A stretch of DNA of 64,000 nt, from NCBI RefSeq assembly GCF_958298935.1, contig NC_084929.1, positions 31,375,501 through 31,439,500 of the forward strand. The letters are read 5' to 3'. The position numbers and the translations under genes are program-made. Source of the stretch: Phragmites australis. Its lineage: Eukaryota; Streptophyta; Magnoliopsida; Poales; Poaceae. Shown here piece after piece: positions 11,012 through 23,370 of this stretch (position 1 is its first letter; every line of letters starts with the position of its first letter). The notes under the pieces were generated by a model that was not told the DNA's origin, made no database searches, and worked only from the letters and a program-made list of their open reading frames with translations.

Positions 11012-14000
11012 TCATGTTGTACGATGCTTATCAACATATGCCTGTAATGAAATAAATAGACAGAAGTTAATAATATGAGGCTGATGGCTAGATTTGCCAT
11101 TGACCTGCAAGTTCAAGATATTTTACCTTCACAAGTTTTTCTATCTTTGATCCAGAGGCGGTTATATAATTGGTCATCAGCTCTTCAGTAGTTGGTACTT
11201 GATGTGGCTCAATCGAGGAAATAATCTTATCGACTGATTTTTTCACTACCAATTTATGAGCATCCTTACTCAGAATACCTTCCTTCCAAATTGGTTTGAC
11301 CAACTCCTTTACATGTTCTGCCAAACGAAAACGAAACTCTCTTGTTATCCCACTGTTACTAGCTGCATCGTTTTTTCTGTCACAAGCCTTCACCCTATTT
11401 TTATCATCCAGGCTAGAGCTGCGTCCTCTATCACATGCAATCAAGCATGCAAGTTCATTTGATCTTTTGGCAGACATATTCCTGGTCAGTTTGTCGTCAC
11501 AATTCAATGATTTATCAGCAATTACATACTGATTCGTATGCTGACTTGATATACTGCAGGATATATTTGAGGACTTGAGATTAGTTGTATTTTCAACTTT
11601 GGAGGGCTCAACACTGTCAACAAACGGGTCATATTGACGTCTTGGAGGTGTTGTACAATCAGGAAAACTAAAAGAAGGTACAAAAGGCACTGATGTTTCC
11701 CAAACCTCATCCTTGATTGGAGAAAGGGACCCAGCTGACACGATAGAAGGTTGAGGTGAACTGCTCACAAGTAATGCAGGTCTAGAAGTACCACAGCCCT
11801 TGTCAACATCAACGTATTTATGGAGATCAACTTTCTCGATACCAGATGTGAACAGATGATGAGACAGTATTCCTTGGTAAGAATTTGCTTGGAGAGTTGG
11901 GTTACCAAAGGAATGATCGGAGGTAGCATAGCCTGCATTCCTGAATCCTGTTAAGTTATGTGAGCTGTATGAGCCATGGTTTGAACAATGTTCTTTCTGA
12001 TGTGTGTTAGGAAGATTCTCAGTTATTCCACCAAAAGCTGATAGCTTATCACTATGCTGGAGAGGATCAGATGAAATAGACAGGCCAAATGATGCATACC
12101 GATGGTCTGAATTTAAGGTGTTCACATCAAGGTAAGTTCTTGAGACATGGGAATCACTAAGGCTGTTTCCCTTGCCCGCAACAGACTGCAAGTTTCCTCC
12201 ATCTAGCAATCTTGGAAAGGTACCTCTACCATCCAAATAGGTTTCAGCGGCCAAACTACTATAGTGTCCCACGAAAGGTTTGTGGTTCTTCTCATGAACT
12301 ACTGGACTCTGCACCAGCTCATTTATAAGACTGATAGGCTTTTTAGTCAACGAATCATCAATACTGCAAGGCATCCCTTGTGAAACCCCTGGAGTGGGAG
12401 AGTTTTGTTTATCAGCAAGATGTGCCAACACCCTGTTACCTTTATCATACACGCGAATAAGGTTCTGACACAGTTCATTTTTCGATGAACCCTCTGAATC
12501 CTTGAACTGAGGCACTTTCAAGTTGGATAGATGTACTTGAGACCCTTCTTCGGAACCTGAGCACAGCAGGGAGAAATAAGAAGTTTGTGACCTCAAAGAT
12601 TGTCCTAGTTAGGAAGCTCATACCTCTAGGATTTCCATAACCAGCTGGTGCAAGCAGACTGGCCTTTTCTTCATTGCTCCACCAGTTATCAGAACCAGTA
12701 CTCTCTCTTTCATGAAGAAAGGTGCAGCTATTTCCTTTCTTGCACCGACCTTGAGCATAAAAGGTACATATTGTGGTGGGCCTTTTGGTTTTATTCTCCA
12801 GATTTTCACCAGGTGATGAGCTACTCAATGTATGTGGTGAAATGAATAAAGTGAATTAGATGCAAATCTCATCATTTTAGGATAAAACAGAAAAAATAGT
12901 AGGTCATTCATCAAACAATATAGTCACCCAATAAATTTTTTGTTCAGACGTTAAAACTCCGAGTGATTACAGGAGTCAGGAGAAGCAGTTACAAATAACA
13001 TACCTAAAAGCATTAGAATTTGGCATTGTCTCCAAGCCATGTGTACCATGCAGATACTGACCCCCAATTTTAGAAGTACCATCAGAATTCACATGTACAT
13101 GGTTAACATTGCGAGCTTTCTTCAAATATTTATAATCATCATGAAGCTGCAGTGTTGATTTCTTCTCAGCAGTAGTCACTCCACAAAAACCTAGATGGTG
13201 TATGGTCACAATTAGATCCCAATTTCAATACTTGAAAACATTTGACCTGAGAAATCTTCAGCAAAAATTTGCACCTAAAGTCACCTTAGTCCCATTATGA
13301 TATATTCTATCAATTTGTCAAACCACTCCAAGTAGTTTAAGTGCCAATACATATACCATATATGTTATGTGTTGGAATTACTATTCACCAGCGGGCAACT
13401 GTAGCCCCCATTACTGTATCACCGGTTAGGGATAAGATTAAATTAGTTAGAAATAAGATTGATTAGTTTAGATTGTTAGAGCCGGTTCCTATATAAAGGA
13501 GAGCACAACATCCATTGTAATCAAGCAAGAGAAACTAATCTAATTCTCAATCCCCTTCTTGTAAGTCTCCCCCAATATTATGTCTCCCCAATCTATGATC
13601 TAATCCTTCCCCCAACATCCGACGCCACCCGGCTATCCTCCCGGGATGTTTACCCTAACAATATAGCTGGCATCTCACCAAAAGTTTCCCTCTTTTTTTC
13701 ACAAGATTGCAACTAGAGTACCTCTACATCCATGAAATCGCTTAATTGAAGATAGTTCATCATAAGATCTCCTAGGTGCACTTAAATTTGAACTTGGTGG
13801 TTTCATATTTTATTTCTAATTTTGTTGGGTTTTAACACCCTGCCCCCATCCCAACAGAAAAAAATAGGAAACAAAACATTTGCCTTGAGTAAACAAATAC
13901 AATGTTATACAAGAGGTTCAATCAAAAGCAGCATGGATGTAACAACAGAAGACAAAAGGCAATGTACATCATTAATTCAGTCTGTGAGACCAATGATCGG

Positions 14001-15439
14001 TAAAAAGTATTGAAGTCCAAATGGAATGAGGCAAAGACCTCAGTTATAAATATATAACAGGCAAAATTTGGTTTGTCATAATAGCACTTGTCACAATAGA
14101 AAGTATACACTTCAAACTTACAATTCCCACAAATAGCAACTATTCTTTCTTGCTGTAGTACACGAGAAGTTATTAGATTTGTCCATTTCATCCTCATATC
14201 TGTGAAACACAATGTCGTGGGTGCACCTTGTACTGTACCTAAGCCAGGGGAAATGCCTATTTTTCTCTCCAGTAAGGAGTTAAGAACAGAAGCAACACCT
14301 TCCCTCACACCACTACATCACGATCACTTGATTAACAGATGAGCAATGAGATGGCACTTCTGGCCAATGTGCTCGTTTGGTCAACTCATTAGTCAAAAAT
14401 ATGATGCTCCTTACAACAACAAAAAAACAACAAAAGGATTTTCCTGTGTAGTTTGTCGTGCAGAACAGTTTGTTAATATATTAATCAAGAAAAAGCTGAT
14501 TCATTATTGACAAAACCAAAACAAGGAAGATGAACAGTTGATCTTCATTGAATCATTACGACCCTCTCAAGGAAAGTTATGCTTTGAAAACAATCAATCG
14601 CACGTCACATTTGTATGTAAGCACTTGGCATAGATCAAAATCCACATGACGACAAAACTGACATAATCCACAAAATAATTAGAAAGGGGCAACTAAATGC
14701 CAGTACTACACCACATTGCTTCATCTCATAATACATGGCTCAGAATACTATAAAGCCCAGCAACCAAATCACTACTATACTAAATCAGCTACTCTCCAGA
14801 TTAACAAAATGGCTTCCAGCTCCACCACCGCTATGGCAACTAGTAATAAGGACGACATCACGCGCAAACAATGGTACAACAACATAGCTACTGATACTCA
14901 GCTGCAAAACTTCATCTAAATCCATCTATCAAAACAATATAGCGCACAATAAAAGGCTCAGCAATGCAACTCACCTCAGCATGCCAAGGCAAACCCTAAA
15001 TAACTGCATATCAAAATTCTATCCTTCTACAAATACCCCGCAGCGCCAAACCAGCATCAACCCAAATCACCTCTCCCGGGCTCTCCTTCCACGCAACCAA
15101 GCAAACCTAAGAACTAACAACGAAACGATCCCAACTTATAATCATCGAACACATAAAAAAGCATACTTCTTCCATTTGCACATCACATCCACAAATCGCC
15201 TGCACAAATCTAGCATTCGATGTAACCACACAGCAATCAAAACAGAAGCAGCAGGTGAACCATTAAAGCATGCATGCAGAGAGCGCGCATAGCGCTATAC
15301 CGTAGGCCTTGCCGTAGGGCGAATCCCTAATCCTCTTCGACCCCACCCGCTCCGGCTCCTCCTGCGGCCACTCCACGATGCCCATTTCCGCCTCCGGGAT
15401 CTCATCCGTCGCCCGAACCCTACCGCCGGCGCTAGCCAT
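11012..15439 (-). CDS. CCCH-type zinc finger protein, FES1/C3H27-like
   Basis: Five exons on the minus strand: 15439-15301, 13190-13004, 12823-12624, 12556-11127 and 11041-11012. All junctions are GT/AG and phase is continuous, giving 661 aa. One C-x7-C-x5-C-x3-H zinc finger lies at residues 128-146 (C128, C136, C142, H146), a fold that usually binds RNA. A long Ser-rich, probably disordered middle follows. A conserved C-terminal block at about 582-661 runs from EFRFRLAEHVKELVKPIW to AYVDKHRTT. This layout is that of the plant group containing Arabidopsis FRIGIDA-ESSENTIAL 1, which supports FRIGIDA-dependent FLC expression; whether the grass protein shares that role is unknown. The last exon is only 30 nt; reading through its donor would give a false GKWQI-type end. 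The first in-frame ATG in exon 1 was chosen. Intron 1 (2.1 kb) hosts a solo LTR. Confidence 0.85.
13363..13660 (+). mobile_element. Solo LTR, 298 bp, in intron 1 of the CCCH gene
   Basis: It starts TGTTATGTGTTGG and ends CCCTAACA, so the termini form the TG...CA pair with a short inverted repeat (TGTTA/TAACA). A perfect 5-bp target duplication, ATATA, flanks it at 13358-13362 and 13661-13665. A TATA-like CCTATATAAAGGAGAG near 13488 faces the plus strand, opposite to the host gene. There is no internal domain, so it is a solo LTR, probably of a small Copia or TRIM-like family. Confidence 0.8.
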
Positions 15440-17224
15440 CCGGACGGAGGATACGCTGCGGCTGCGGCGGCGGCGAGGAGAAGAAGGGTTTGGCGGAGGA
15501 GGGGTGGGAGGATGCGGCGGAGGCGTCAAGGTGAGGTGGGGATTGGGAGCTAAACCTCGCCGGTCGCTTCAGTTTCTCCCCGCCTTTCCACGGTCTCTTC
15601 CCCACCCCTTCGCCCTTGCCACGGCGGCGATGTCGCCTCTCTGGCTCTCTCGCCTGTTGTTATAAAGCGAGGCCTTTTTGTACGTAAAAGTGTTTTTTAG
15701 TTGCACATCTCAGCTATTATATCAGAAAAAAATGTATAAACTAAAATCTCGTATGAATCTTTTTTAAGGTTTATATAAAATTTTCTTCCCTGCGCGGGTC
15801 TCGTTCTCGTCTAATTGCGCATTGTATACGCTTAATAACCCAAAATAAATTTTTGATAAATAAAATACAAAGCATCGTAAGAAGAGGATGAGATATTGAT
15901 ATGGTGTCTAATTTCATGAAGTATGGTGGAGCAATGTTTGTAGTCAAAACCGATCACTTTTATAGGAGCGATAGCGTTGGAAAACATATCTTCGCACTTG
16001 CGTTGGACTTGGAATGGCAAGTTGTGCTTTCCGCTCTTGATAGATAAGGCAAAGCGTGAATATGTTGATGAGGATCATTCTGCACTACAAATTGGACGTA
16101 TAGCGTAGCCAAGGTACTTTGGTAATCTCGACAACAAATATACGGTTTTAGATGTGGGAGGGAAAGAGTAGACAATGTCACAACAGAGTTTGAATGACGT
16201 TTTAGGTAAGGAGATAGATTCATACAAAAAAAATAAGGAGATAGATTATGCCAAGACGAAAATGAAATCATGGGGGTTAGACATCATTGTTATTTATGGA
16301 CAATGGTTTCATGAGACTCTTGAGATACCTTGATGTGGCATCATATCCGATGCTCTTTTGAATGCCTAAATGATAGATACAGGCTCTCTGATAATATTAT
16401 AGATGCAGTGGATACTCAATAGGTAGTTCTAGATCATTATTTAATTAATTTATTTTAACTTAATTAGGTGAAAGTAAATCTGTAGTTTATTTTTTTAGTT
16501 TTACATCGATCTAATAACTCAGAAAATACAAAACTTACATCTAGCTACTATATGTTTTAGTACTACAGTATATCATTAAAGTTTTTAGTGATCCGTAGTG
16601 CGGAAGCAACAATTGGTTTAGTATTTGTATCGCCCGAAGAAGCAGGGGTGAAGCCACATTGGGCATGCCCTGGCACTAGGGTCTGAATATTTTTCCCTTA
16701 ATTTGCAACCCATCTTGCCCAAGTCATATGCACCAGCGCCTAAGAGCTATTAGCACTAGACTCATCTCCACTCTTCCTTCGCCACTGTAAAGAAGTGGAG
16801 TTTGCATCGTGCTTGGAAGGCCTCTCCATCGCGTACTAATGGTGCTAAGGCCCGACGATGCTTGAAATTGATTGTTCGGCTTGAAGTCCTGCTAAGCTAC
16901 TTCATGAGCAAAATAGAGGAGCTCATGAAATATCTTAGCATGGTATGCATATTAATTTTTTGGGTAATTGTAAATTTACCACTGTTTTGAACCGTTATTT
17001 TAAATTTACTATTAAAAAATTACAAAAATACTATCAGAACTATCATTCGAGTGACATTCTTGTAAAAAATAAAAAACTAGTGGTAAATTTGCAAATACCT
17101 CTAATTCTTTTGTTGTTTGGTTACCTGGAGTTCCATCTATTGAGTACTTAAGTGCCCGATGCGTAATGTTCCCCACTAGAAATATATAAAACTCTTAAAA
17201 AAAAGAAAGAAAACGCTAGATCGT
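15440..17224. other. CCCH gene promoter side and intergenic DNA
   Basis: 15440-15690 is GC-rich and holds the 5' leader and probable promoter of the minus-strand CCCH gene; a weak TATA-like element (TTTATAAC) lies near 15660. From about 15700 to 17224 the DNA is AT-rich, without a recognised gene or bounded repeat. Confidence 0.5.
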
Positions 17225-17696
17225 TTATTCAATTTTTTATTTTTATTTTTTAATATTTATAAAAATACACGATTATTTTAAAATATTACATATCTAAGCT
17301 AATATCGTTTATTGGATGGATAACACTTTATGAGATTCACGGTACAACAGTCAAAAATGGTCGACGTGACGTTCATATCAATGTATCACCTGTTAGAAGT
17401 GTGACACCTTTGCTAGGCCCACAACGGGTGACACCTTTTCGCTGCTAGCCTTTTTAGTATACAAAAGTCCAAAAGCAAAAGATGTCACCCATATGGTGCA
17501 TGCATGCAAGTATGCAACAGTACGAAAGCTTTTTCAGTAGCTTTCAGGTTACATGCAATATCAAAAGTCCAATTTTAGTATGAAAAGGTGTCGCTCGTTG
17601 AAACGCCGATATATTTTGCAGTGGGTCCAACGAAGGTATCGTCCTTCCAACGGTGACAAGTACGGACAATACTTTTTCCAGCGGGCTCAGCAAATG

Positions 17697-17719
17697 TGTT
17701 GCCCTTCTAATGGGCAACA
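17697..17719. repeat. Hairpin, 8-bp perfect stem
   Basis: TGTTGCCC (17697-17704) pairs exactly with GGGCAACA (17712-17719) around a 7-nt loop. It is one of several related hairpins in the outer inverted-repeat element; weaker versions lie near 17307, 17380, 17485, 17585 and 17635. Confidence 0.75.
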
Positions 17720-18293
17720 GCAAAGGTTTCATAAGTTGGTTGGGCGATAAGTTGACGTAGACGTCACGTCAGACAGGGTATTTAATTTCTAACTCGTTAT
17801 CGCCTTGTTGTCGCCTAGGGCTGAACGAAAAGCTCAAAACTTGTGAGCTAGCTCAGCTCGTATTTGGTTCTGCTTGACTCAGCTCGGCTCGGCTCATTCC
17901 AAAATCTAATAAGTCGAGCCAGAGTTTTTGCTTATTTGAATTAACGAGCTGGCTCGAGGCAGCTCGCGAGCCAAATGAGCTGCTCGCAAGCCGCACAGCC
18001 ACATGCCCACAGCCAATCCGACCCAAGTCCCTATTGGCCCAAGACTTTGTCGTGTGCATGTGAGAGGAGCCGAGCTCCCCCATCGTATCAGCTCTCCCAT
18101 CTCCCTCACTTGTTCCCCTCCCCTCACGACTGACCAGAGCACCACCGCCGGAGGGAAACAGCACCACCAACCGACGTTCGACCTCCTCTGATGTAGATCC
18201 ATCATAAGGGCCGTCGGCTCATCGCCAAGAGCCCTTGTAGCTTCCTTCGCCACGTGCTCCTCTCCTCCTCGTTGGAAGACATCGAGATGTGCC

Positions 18294-19648
18294 TGTCGGA
18301 GGATGAACTCCTGTCACAGGGATCCCGAGAGACCCCTTTTTAAAGATTTGGCCGGGGGGATGATCCTGAACGAGCTCATCGGGGAAATAAATGGAAACGG
18401 AAATAAATGCAACGGCTGGTGGTGGGGGATGATCGACCTAGTGCAAAAAGGAGATAGATGCACCGGGGTTTAGACAGGTTCGGGCCGCACGGGGGCGTAA
18501 CACCCTACTCCTGTGTCAGTGCTATATCTTTCCTTGAAGGGAATTCTTCAAGGATGTATCTGGTTACAAGGGTGTGTTGCCTACAGAGAGCTTGAGGCTC
18601 CCGTGTTCTAGCTCTGCTCGAGCTTGTTTTCGATGTTCTTGTTCACTGTCTTCCTTTTCTATCGTGTTTGTCGCGCTTCTTCTATGTCTCATCTCGTATC
18701 TCTTGTGAGCTTTTTTGAACTTGGTCTTCATGTGTTCTCCATCCTTTCCTTTTATAGGCACGCGCCGACCTCGACTTATCCTGAAATGGGAAAGAGGGGG
18801 CACGAGTGCCAAGGCGCCACGGAGAAAGGCGTCATCATTCCGTATTGGCGAAGTGACAAGGGCGGTGGGAAAATGCGGCACGCATCCGACCACCCGCCAC
18901 TGTGGACGTCCTCCGGTGCCATTAAGAGGGCCCACTAGGCAGCCATAGAGGCGTCCGGTGCGCCCACCCTGTCTTGTTCTTCTGTCAGGGCAAGGTGGCA
19001 GGCGGAGCGCTTCGATCCTGGCAACGTTATCCCGAGGCACCCGGATGAAACGGGACGGGACCCGTGCATTTAATGGACCCACGGCCCCCTGCTAAAGCAT
19101 GGCAGGGTCTGACACTAGGGCGTGGGCAACTTAGAATGTCAGGATGTCAGGATGTCAGGCCGCGCGTGCCTATTAAATGTGGCATTGGACCTTTGACTGG
19201 CTGACACCCCGCCGATGGGACCCTTTGGGTCGTTGGGCGATCTTGCGCGAACCTTCGGGGAACCAAGTGCTCGGGGGCTGCCACGTGCAGCCCCGAGCAC
19301 TCTCTCCCGAGCACTTCGGTAAGACCTTCGGGGAACCGAGTCCTCAGGGGCTGCCACGTGCAGCCCCGAGCACTCTCTCCCGAGCACTTAGTTGTTTGGA
19401 TCATCGGGGGACTATGGTACTCGGGGGTGAGTGGGAACCCTTCCGAGCACTTTCTTCCCGGTACTTGGACTCTGCGGGTCATCGGGGAACTGGGGTGCTC
19501 GGGAACCAGAGGCTGCGACCCCGAGCACCTTCTCCTGGAACTTAGGTTCTTTTCATCCTGCAGGGGGGACCTCGCGGGATGGTGACACGTGGCGGACGGC
19601 CGGCCTGGTCTCGGGACTCAGGGACCCCTGGTTTCCGATACACCGACA
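18294..19648 (-). repeat. 3' LTR of the Gypsy element (1355 bp)
   Basis: On the plus strand it begins TGTCGG and ends CCGACA, a perfect 6-bp inverted pair. It contains two copies of the 73-bp unit (starts at 19251 and 19324). A purine-rich tract ending GGCCCGGGGGCTAC on the minus strand borders it at about 19649-19665 and is the likely polypurine tract. Confidence 0.95.
19251..19392. repeat. 73-bp LTR tandem repeat, two copies
   Basis: Units start at 19251 and 19324 with ACCTTCGGGGAACC and contain the palindrome-like GGCTGCCACGTGCAGCC. The partner LTR has five units of the same 73 bp. Confidence 0.9.
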
Positions 19649-20003
19649 GTAGCCCCCGGGCCTATTGGTAGGCGACGGGACGGAGACTGCGGATGTGCCC
19701 TTCATCGCGGCCGAGGCCGAGGCTGGTGTCGACGCCACATGGCAGGCTTTCGGGAGGTGGCCCTTGCGGACCCAGACCTCAAGTACGACCCAACGGGAAA
19801 ACGAGTGGACGCGTGTCCACACAACTTCCGAAGGGTACGACGACCGTACGGGCGGCACACGCGGCCGCCGCGCAGATCGAGGAAAATACGCCTGGCAGTC
19901 GCTGACGCCGCACGATCGGCGGGAGATTCGCCTGGCGGTTGCGTCGATCGAGGCGACGCTTCGCCGAGCGAACCGTTGGGCGGCAATTTTTGAACTTTTG
20001 AGA

Positions 20004-20010
20004 TATAAAA
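20004..20010 (+). promoter_or_regulatory. TATA box of the antisense accessory gene
   Basis: TATAAAA at 20004-20010 is followed by a pyrimidine-rich stretch (20028-20045) where transcription would start, about 155 bp upstream of the ATG at 20159. It faces the plus strand, opposite to the retrotransposon RNA. Confidence 0.6.
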
Positions 20011-21702
20011 GGGGGATGGGATCGATCCGTCTCCCTCTTTACGCCTGCACTCCTGTTCTTGCTTTCTTCGTGCTCCGAAGCCCTTAAGAAATTCTCAGGC
20101 GACCGGAGCACTCTTCCTTCCCTTCCTCCACCACCAAAACACCTCCATTCTTGCCGAGATGACAAGGGTCGGAGGAGGCCGCCGGGACAAGGCTTCGGAC
20201 AGCATCTTGCCGGAGTCTCGTCTGAGGAACGAGGAGGCGGCGGACAAGATCAGGAAGTTGCTAGTGCCGCCGTTCTCCACCTTCTTCTTACAAGTGCTGG
20301 AGACCTACGGCATCCAATTGGTGCACCTGAGTCCCAACTCCGTCGTGGTGTTGGCGATCTTCGCGCACCTCTGCGAGATGTTCGTCGGGGTGGTGCCTTC
20401 GGCAACGCTGCTTCGCCATTTCTTCGTCCTTCGGCCGGTGGGGAAGAAGAGGGGGCACTCCACGACGGACGTCGCGGGGTGCTGCAACCTTCGGCTTCGG
20501 GACGGCCTGGGGGATCATTACATTCCCCAGGTGCTGCGCAGCAAGTGGGAGGAGTGGCGACGGGACTGGTTCTTCGTCGACGTCGACCCCCACGAGCGCC
20601 TCGAACTGCCAGAGGCGGCGGCGGAACCTCGGAGGTCGACGTGGGAGGTGCCGCCGCCAGAAGACGCGAGGCTGAAGCCGGTGCTGGAGCGCATTCAGGA
20701 GCTGCGCGAGTCCGGGCTGACTTCCATCATGGTGGTGGTGGACTTCCTGCGCCGTCGGCTGGCGCCTCTGCAAGAGCGGGCCCGGCCGAGTTGGTTCTAC
20801 ACCGGGCCGGAGGACATCACCAGGACCCAGATCGGCGCAAGCTGGGATCTGGGCCCGGCGGAGCTGCGGGGCATGACGCGCGTGATCACCGGAGTGGAGG
20901 ACATGGGCCGGGCGGAACTCCCGTGGCCGGAGATGGCGCTCTGCGCCAATCCCGACCGGGTGGCAATCATGGCGCGGCTGCCGGAGTTCGACGCCCAGGG
21001 GCCCGTAGACCGGCCGAGGAGCCGGAGCCCCGAGGCCTCCGAACTCCCCGGATTGGAGGAGCTGCTCGGCGAGGAGGCCACAATCATCTCGGTGCGGGCT
21101 GGCGACGGGGCCGCCGCAGGCAGCAGCCGCCGTGCCAGAGAGGAGGGCGCCTCCGACATCGCCGTGGAGGTGGCGCCGGGGGACCGGGGAAAGCGTCCCC
21201 GAGCCCTCATTCTGGTGCCGGATTCTCCACCGTCGCCGTCGGCGGTGGCAGCATTCCCGGTGCTGGAGCCGCGGCTGGTGCGGATGGGGCCTGCGCCGGC
21301 GCCTGAGACTCGCGCAGCGGCCCCGTCGAGCTCCCAGCGGAAGAGGCGGCGGGAGGAATCCGGGCCGGCGCCGCCGGACCCGGACTTCAGGCTTCCAGCG
21401 GCCAAGTGGCAGTACCGGTGAGTTTCTTTCCTTGCTCTTTCTTGGGCGTTCCTTGCCCGAACTGAGCTTTGACATTGATCTTCATCTTTCTCCCGTAGGC
21501 CGGCCGCGGGCGCCACCGCGACTGAAGGGGCGCGGGCGCCGAGGCCAGAGCCGAGCCCGCCGGCCGCGTCGACGCAGGCGGGCGCGGGGACGGTGGAGGC
21601 GCCAATAGTCGTGGTGGCCACTGGGAGAGAGGCGGAGGCGGCGGCCGATAGGAGGACAGAGCAACCGTCCGAGTCCTCGGCGCCGGCGGAACCTACCCCG
21701 GG

Positions 21703-21950
21703 CGGACGACGGTGGAGGTAGAAGTCCTGCCGGGGCCGGCGGACGTGGCGGCCGATGTGGGAACGCGGCCGCCATCCGAGTCCTCGGCGTCGGCGGAGCC
21801 TACCCCAGGCGTGCAGAGCCCGGGGCGGACGACGGTGGAGGTAGAAGTCCTGCCGGGGCCGGCGGACGTGGCGGTCGATGTGGGAACGCGGCCGCCATCC
21901 GAGTCCTCGGCGCCGGCGGAGCCTACCCCGGGCGTGCAGAGCCCGGGGCG
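21703..21950 (+). repeat. 123-bp tandem repeat in the antisense gene
   Basis: Copies begin CGGACGACGGTGGAGGTAGA at 21703 and 21826, with a partial unit after 21948 and a partial one before 21703. The period is 41 codons, so extra copies do not change the frame. Confidence 0.9.
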
Positions 21951-22050
21951 GATGGTGGTGCGGGGCCCTGCGGAGAGCTCGGACCCCCCGGAGGCAATCT
22001 GCGGGGAGGCCTGGGCCCCACCGGCGCCCGGCCAGCCCGCCGACCCCTTC

Positions 22051-22175
22051 CTGGGCGCGGCGGTGAACGCCAAGGAGGAGGAGCTTGAGGCCGAGCGCGC
22101 AGGTGTCCAGGCGGCGGTCGGGCGGCTGGGCGCGGCGGTGAACGCCAAGGAGGAGGAGCTTGAGGCCGAGCGCGC
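22051..22175 (+). repeat. 75-bp repeat in the coiled-coil region
   Basis: The segment encoding LGAAVNAKEEELEAERA occurs at 22051 and 22126, 75 bp (25 codons) apart. The repeat lengthens the predicted coiled coil without changing the frame. Confidence 0.85.
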
Positions 22176-23370
22176 CCGCCTGGCGTCGGAGAAGGCGCAG
22201 CTGGCGGGCACCCAGGAGGAGGCCCGCGCAGCGGCCGCACGGGAACAGAAGCTCCTTGAAGACACCCGCGCGGAAGTCGCGCGGGAGCAAGAAATTTTGA
22301 AGGCCGCGCGGGCAGAAGCCGCGCGGGAACGAGAAGACGCCGCCCGCCTGGCTGAGGCATCGAGGCAGCAGGCTGCCAAGGCCCTTGCCAGGATGGGGCA
22401 GGCGCAGGAGAGGGAGGCGGCAGTCGCAGCTCGCGAGCAGGCGGCGGAGGAGCTGCGAGCCGAGCTGACCCGCCAGGAGGACGCGGCCGAGAAGACGCGC
22501 GCCGATCTCCAACATTGGGAAGACGACCTCCGGAAAGTCAGAGAAGACATCTGCCGCTGGGAGGAGGACATCTCCCTTCGGGAGGTGGACAATGAGTTGT
22601 CAGCGGCAGACCTTGGCGCCCGGGAGGATTCGGTGGCCCAACAGGAGGACGCGCTGGCCCGGCGGGAGGGAGAGCTGAGTCGCCGAGAAGGTGAACTGAG
22701 TCGTCGAGAGGGCGAGGCCGCTGCGGCGGCAGCGGCCGCTGCTACCAGGGCGGAGGAGAACGCGAAGCACGAGGCGGAATTGACCGCCCGTGAACGCGCC
22801 TTGTCCGAGATGGTGGCCAAGACGAAGCAGGCGGCCAGCCCCGCAGCCGTTGGCGGTTCTTCTGGTCCGGCCGGGGACCAGGGACTTGAGGCGCAGCTGC
22901 GGGCTGCCAAGGAGAAGCTTGAGACCGCTTTTGTCTCGCGGGTCAACCTGCAGCATATGCTGGAGGATATACTCCGGCGGATGCGACGGGCCGTGGAGAA
23001 GGGCGGTCTCGGGCGGCTCGTTGAAGACCAGAAGAGCGAGAGCCCTGCACGACAAGTGTTAGGGCTCCAGCAGGTTTGCGAGCGCCTTGAGGCCCTGCCT
23101 TGGGCTGTCCAAGAACTTGCCGCCCGGGAGGGACGTGGCTTGGCACATGCAGTGGCCGAGCACGTCCTGGCCTGCTACCGAAGCAGGGACCCGAACTTCC
23201 CGCTGGAGCCGGCGCGGGAGGGAGTGGTCGAAGCTGAGGGAGAGGCCACCCGGGAAGCGGTCCAGAGTACCACCGCCGTGGTGGCGGCCGGCTTCAGGCG
23301 GGAGGTGCCGCCGCTGCCAGCCCCCGGGGACGACTCAGAAGACTCAGCCGCCGCCTCCGCCGCCGACTAG

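Larger units (their letters stand above)
20159..23370 (+). pseudogene. Antisense accessory gene of the Gypsy element (PF04195-like), frameshifted
   Basis: A two-exon gene runs opposite to gag-pol. Exon 1 (20159-21417) gives 419 residues and ends at a GTGAGT donor; exon 2 starts after CTCCCGTAG at 21499, and the phase fits. Residues about 38-90 (PFSTFFLQVLETYGIQLVHL and on) resemble the domain Pfam names putative gypsy type transposon (PF04195), often found antisense in grass Gypsy elements. Exon 2 encodes a long Glu/Arg/Ala-rich segment with many EEELEAERARL-like heptads, a probable coiled coil, up to the stop at 23368-23370. A 41-residue repeat starts at 21703 and 21826; the first copy lacks 16 bp present in the second, so the frame shifts near 21700. 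The domain's function is not known. It is not a proven transposase despite the family name. Confidence 0.75.

Noticed and set aside
11088..11126. Alternative CCCH C-terminus made by reading past the exon 4 donor
   Set aside because: The frame continues only 12 codons. Splicing to 11041 gives AYVDKHRTT, which fits the conserved family end better.
13922..14308. 128-codon minus-strand frame in CCCH intron 1 with several Cys residues
   Set aside because: It could look like a zinc-binding segment, but no family matches. It would break CCCH phase, and exon 1 joins exon 2 perfectly without it.
19139..19545. Repetitive open frames over the LTR tandem repeats (also at 31895-32457)
   Set aside because: The 73-bp units produce repeated peptides by chance; both lie in LTRs with no coding role.
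19553..20165. Several overlapping open frames on both strands between the 3' LTR and the antisense ATG
   Set aside because: High GC keeps frames open by chance. They have no family resemblance and lie in the promoter and leader of the antisense gene.
20288..22515. Long minus-strand frames (395 and 572 codons) opposite the antisense gene
   Set aside because: They are shadows of the GC-rich plus-strand frame: Arg/Ala/Ser-rich composition, no motifs, and the plus-strand gene has TATA, ATG, intron and a domain.
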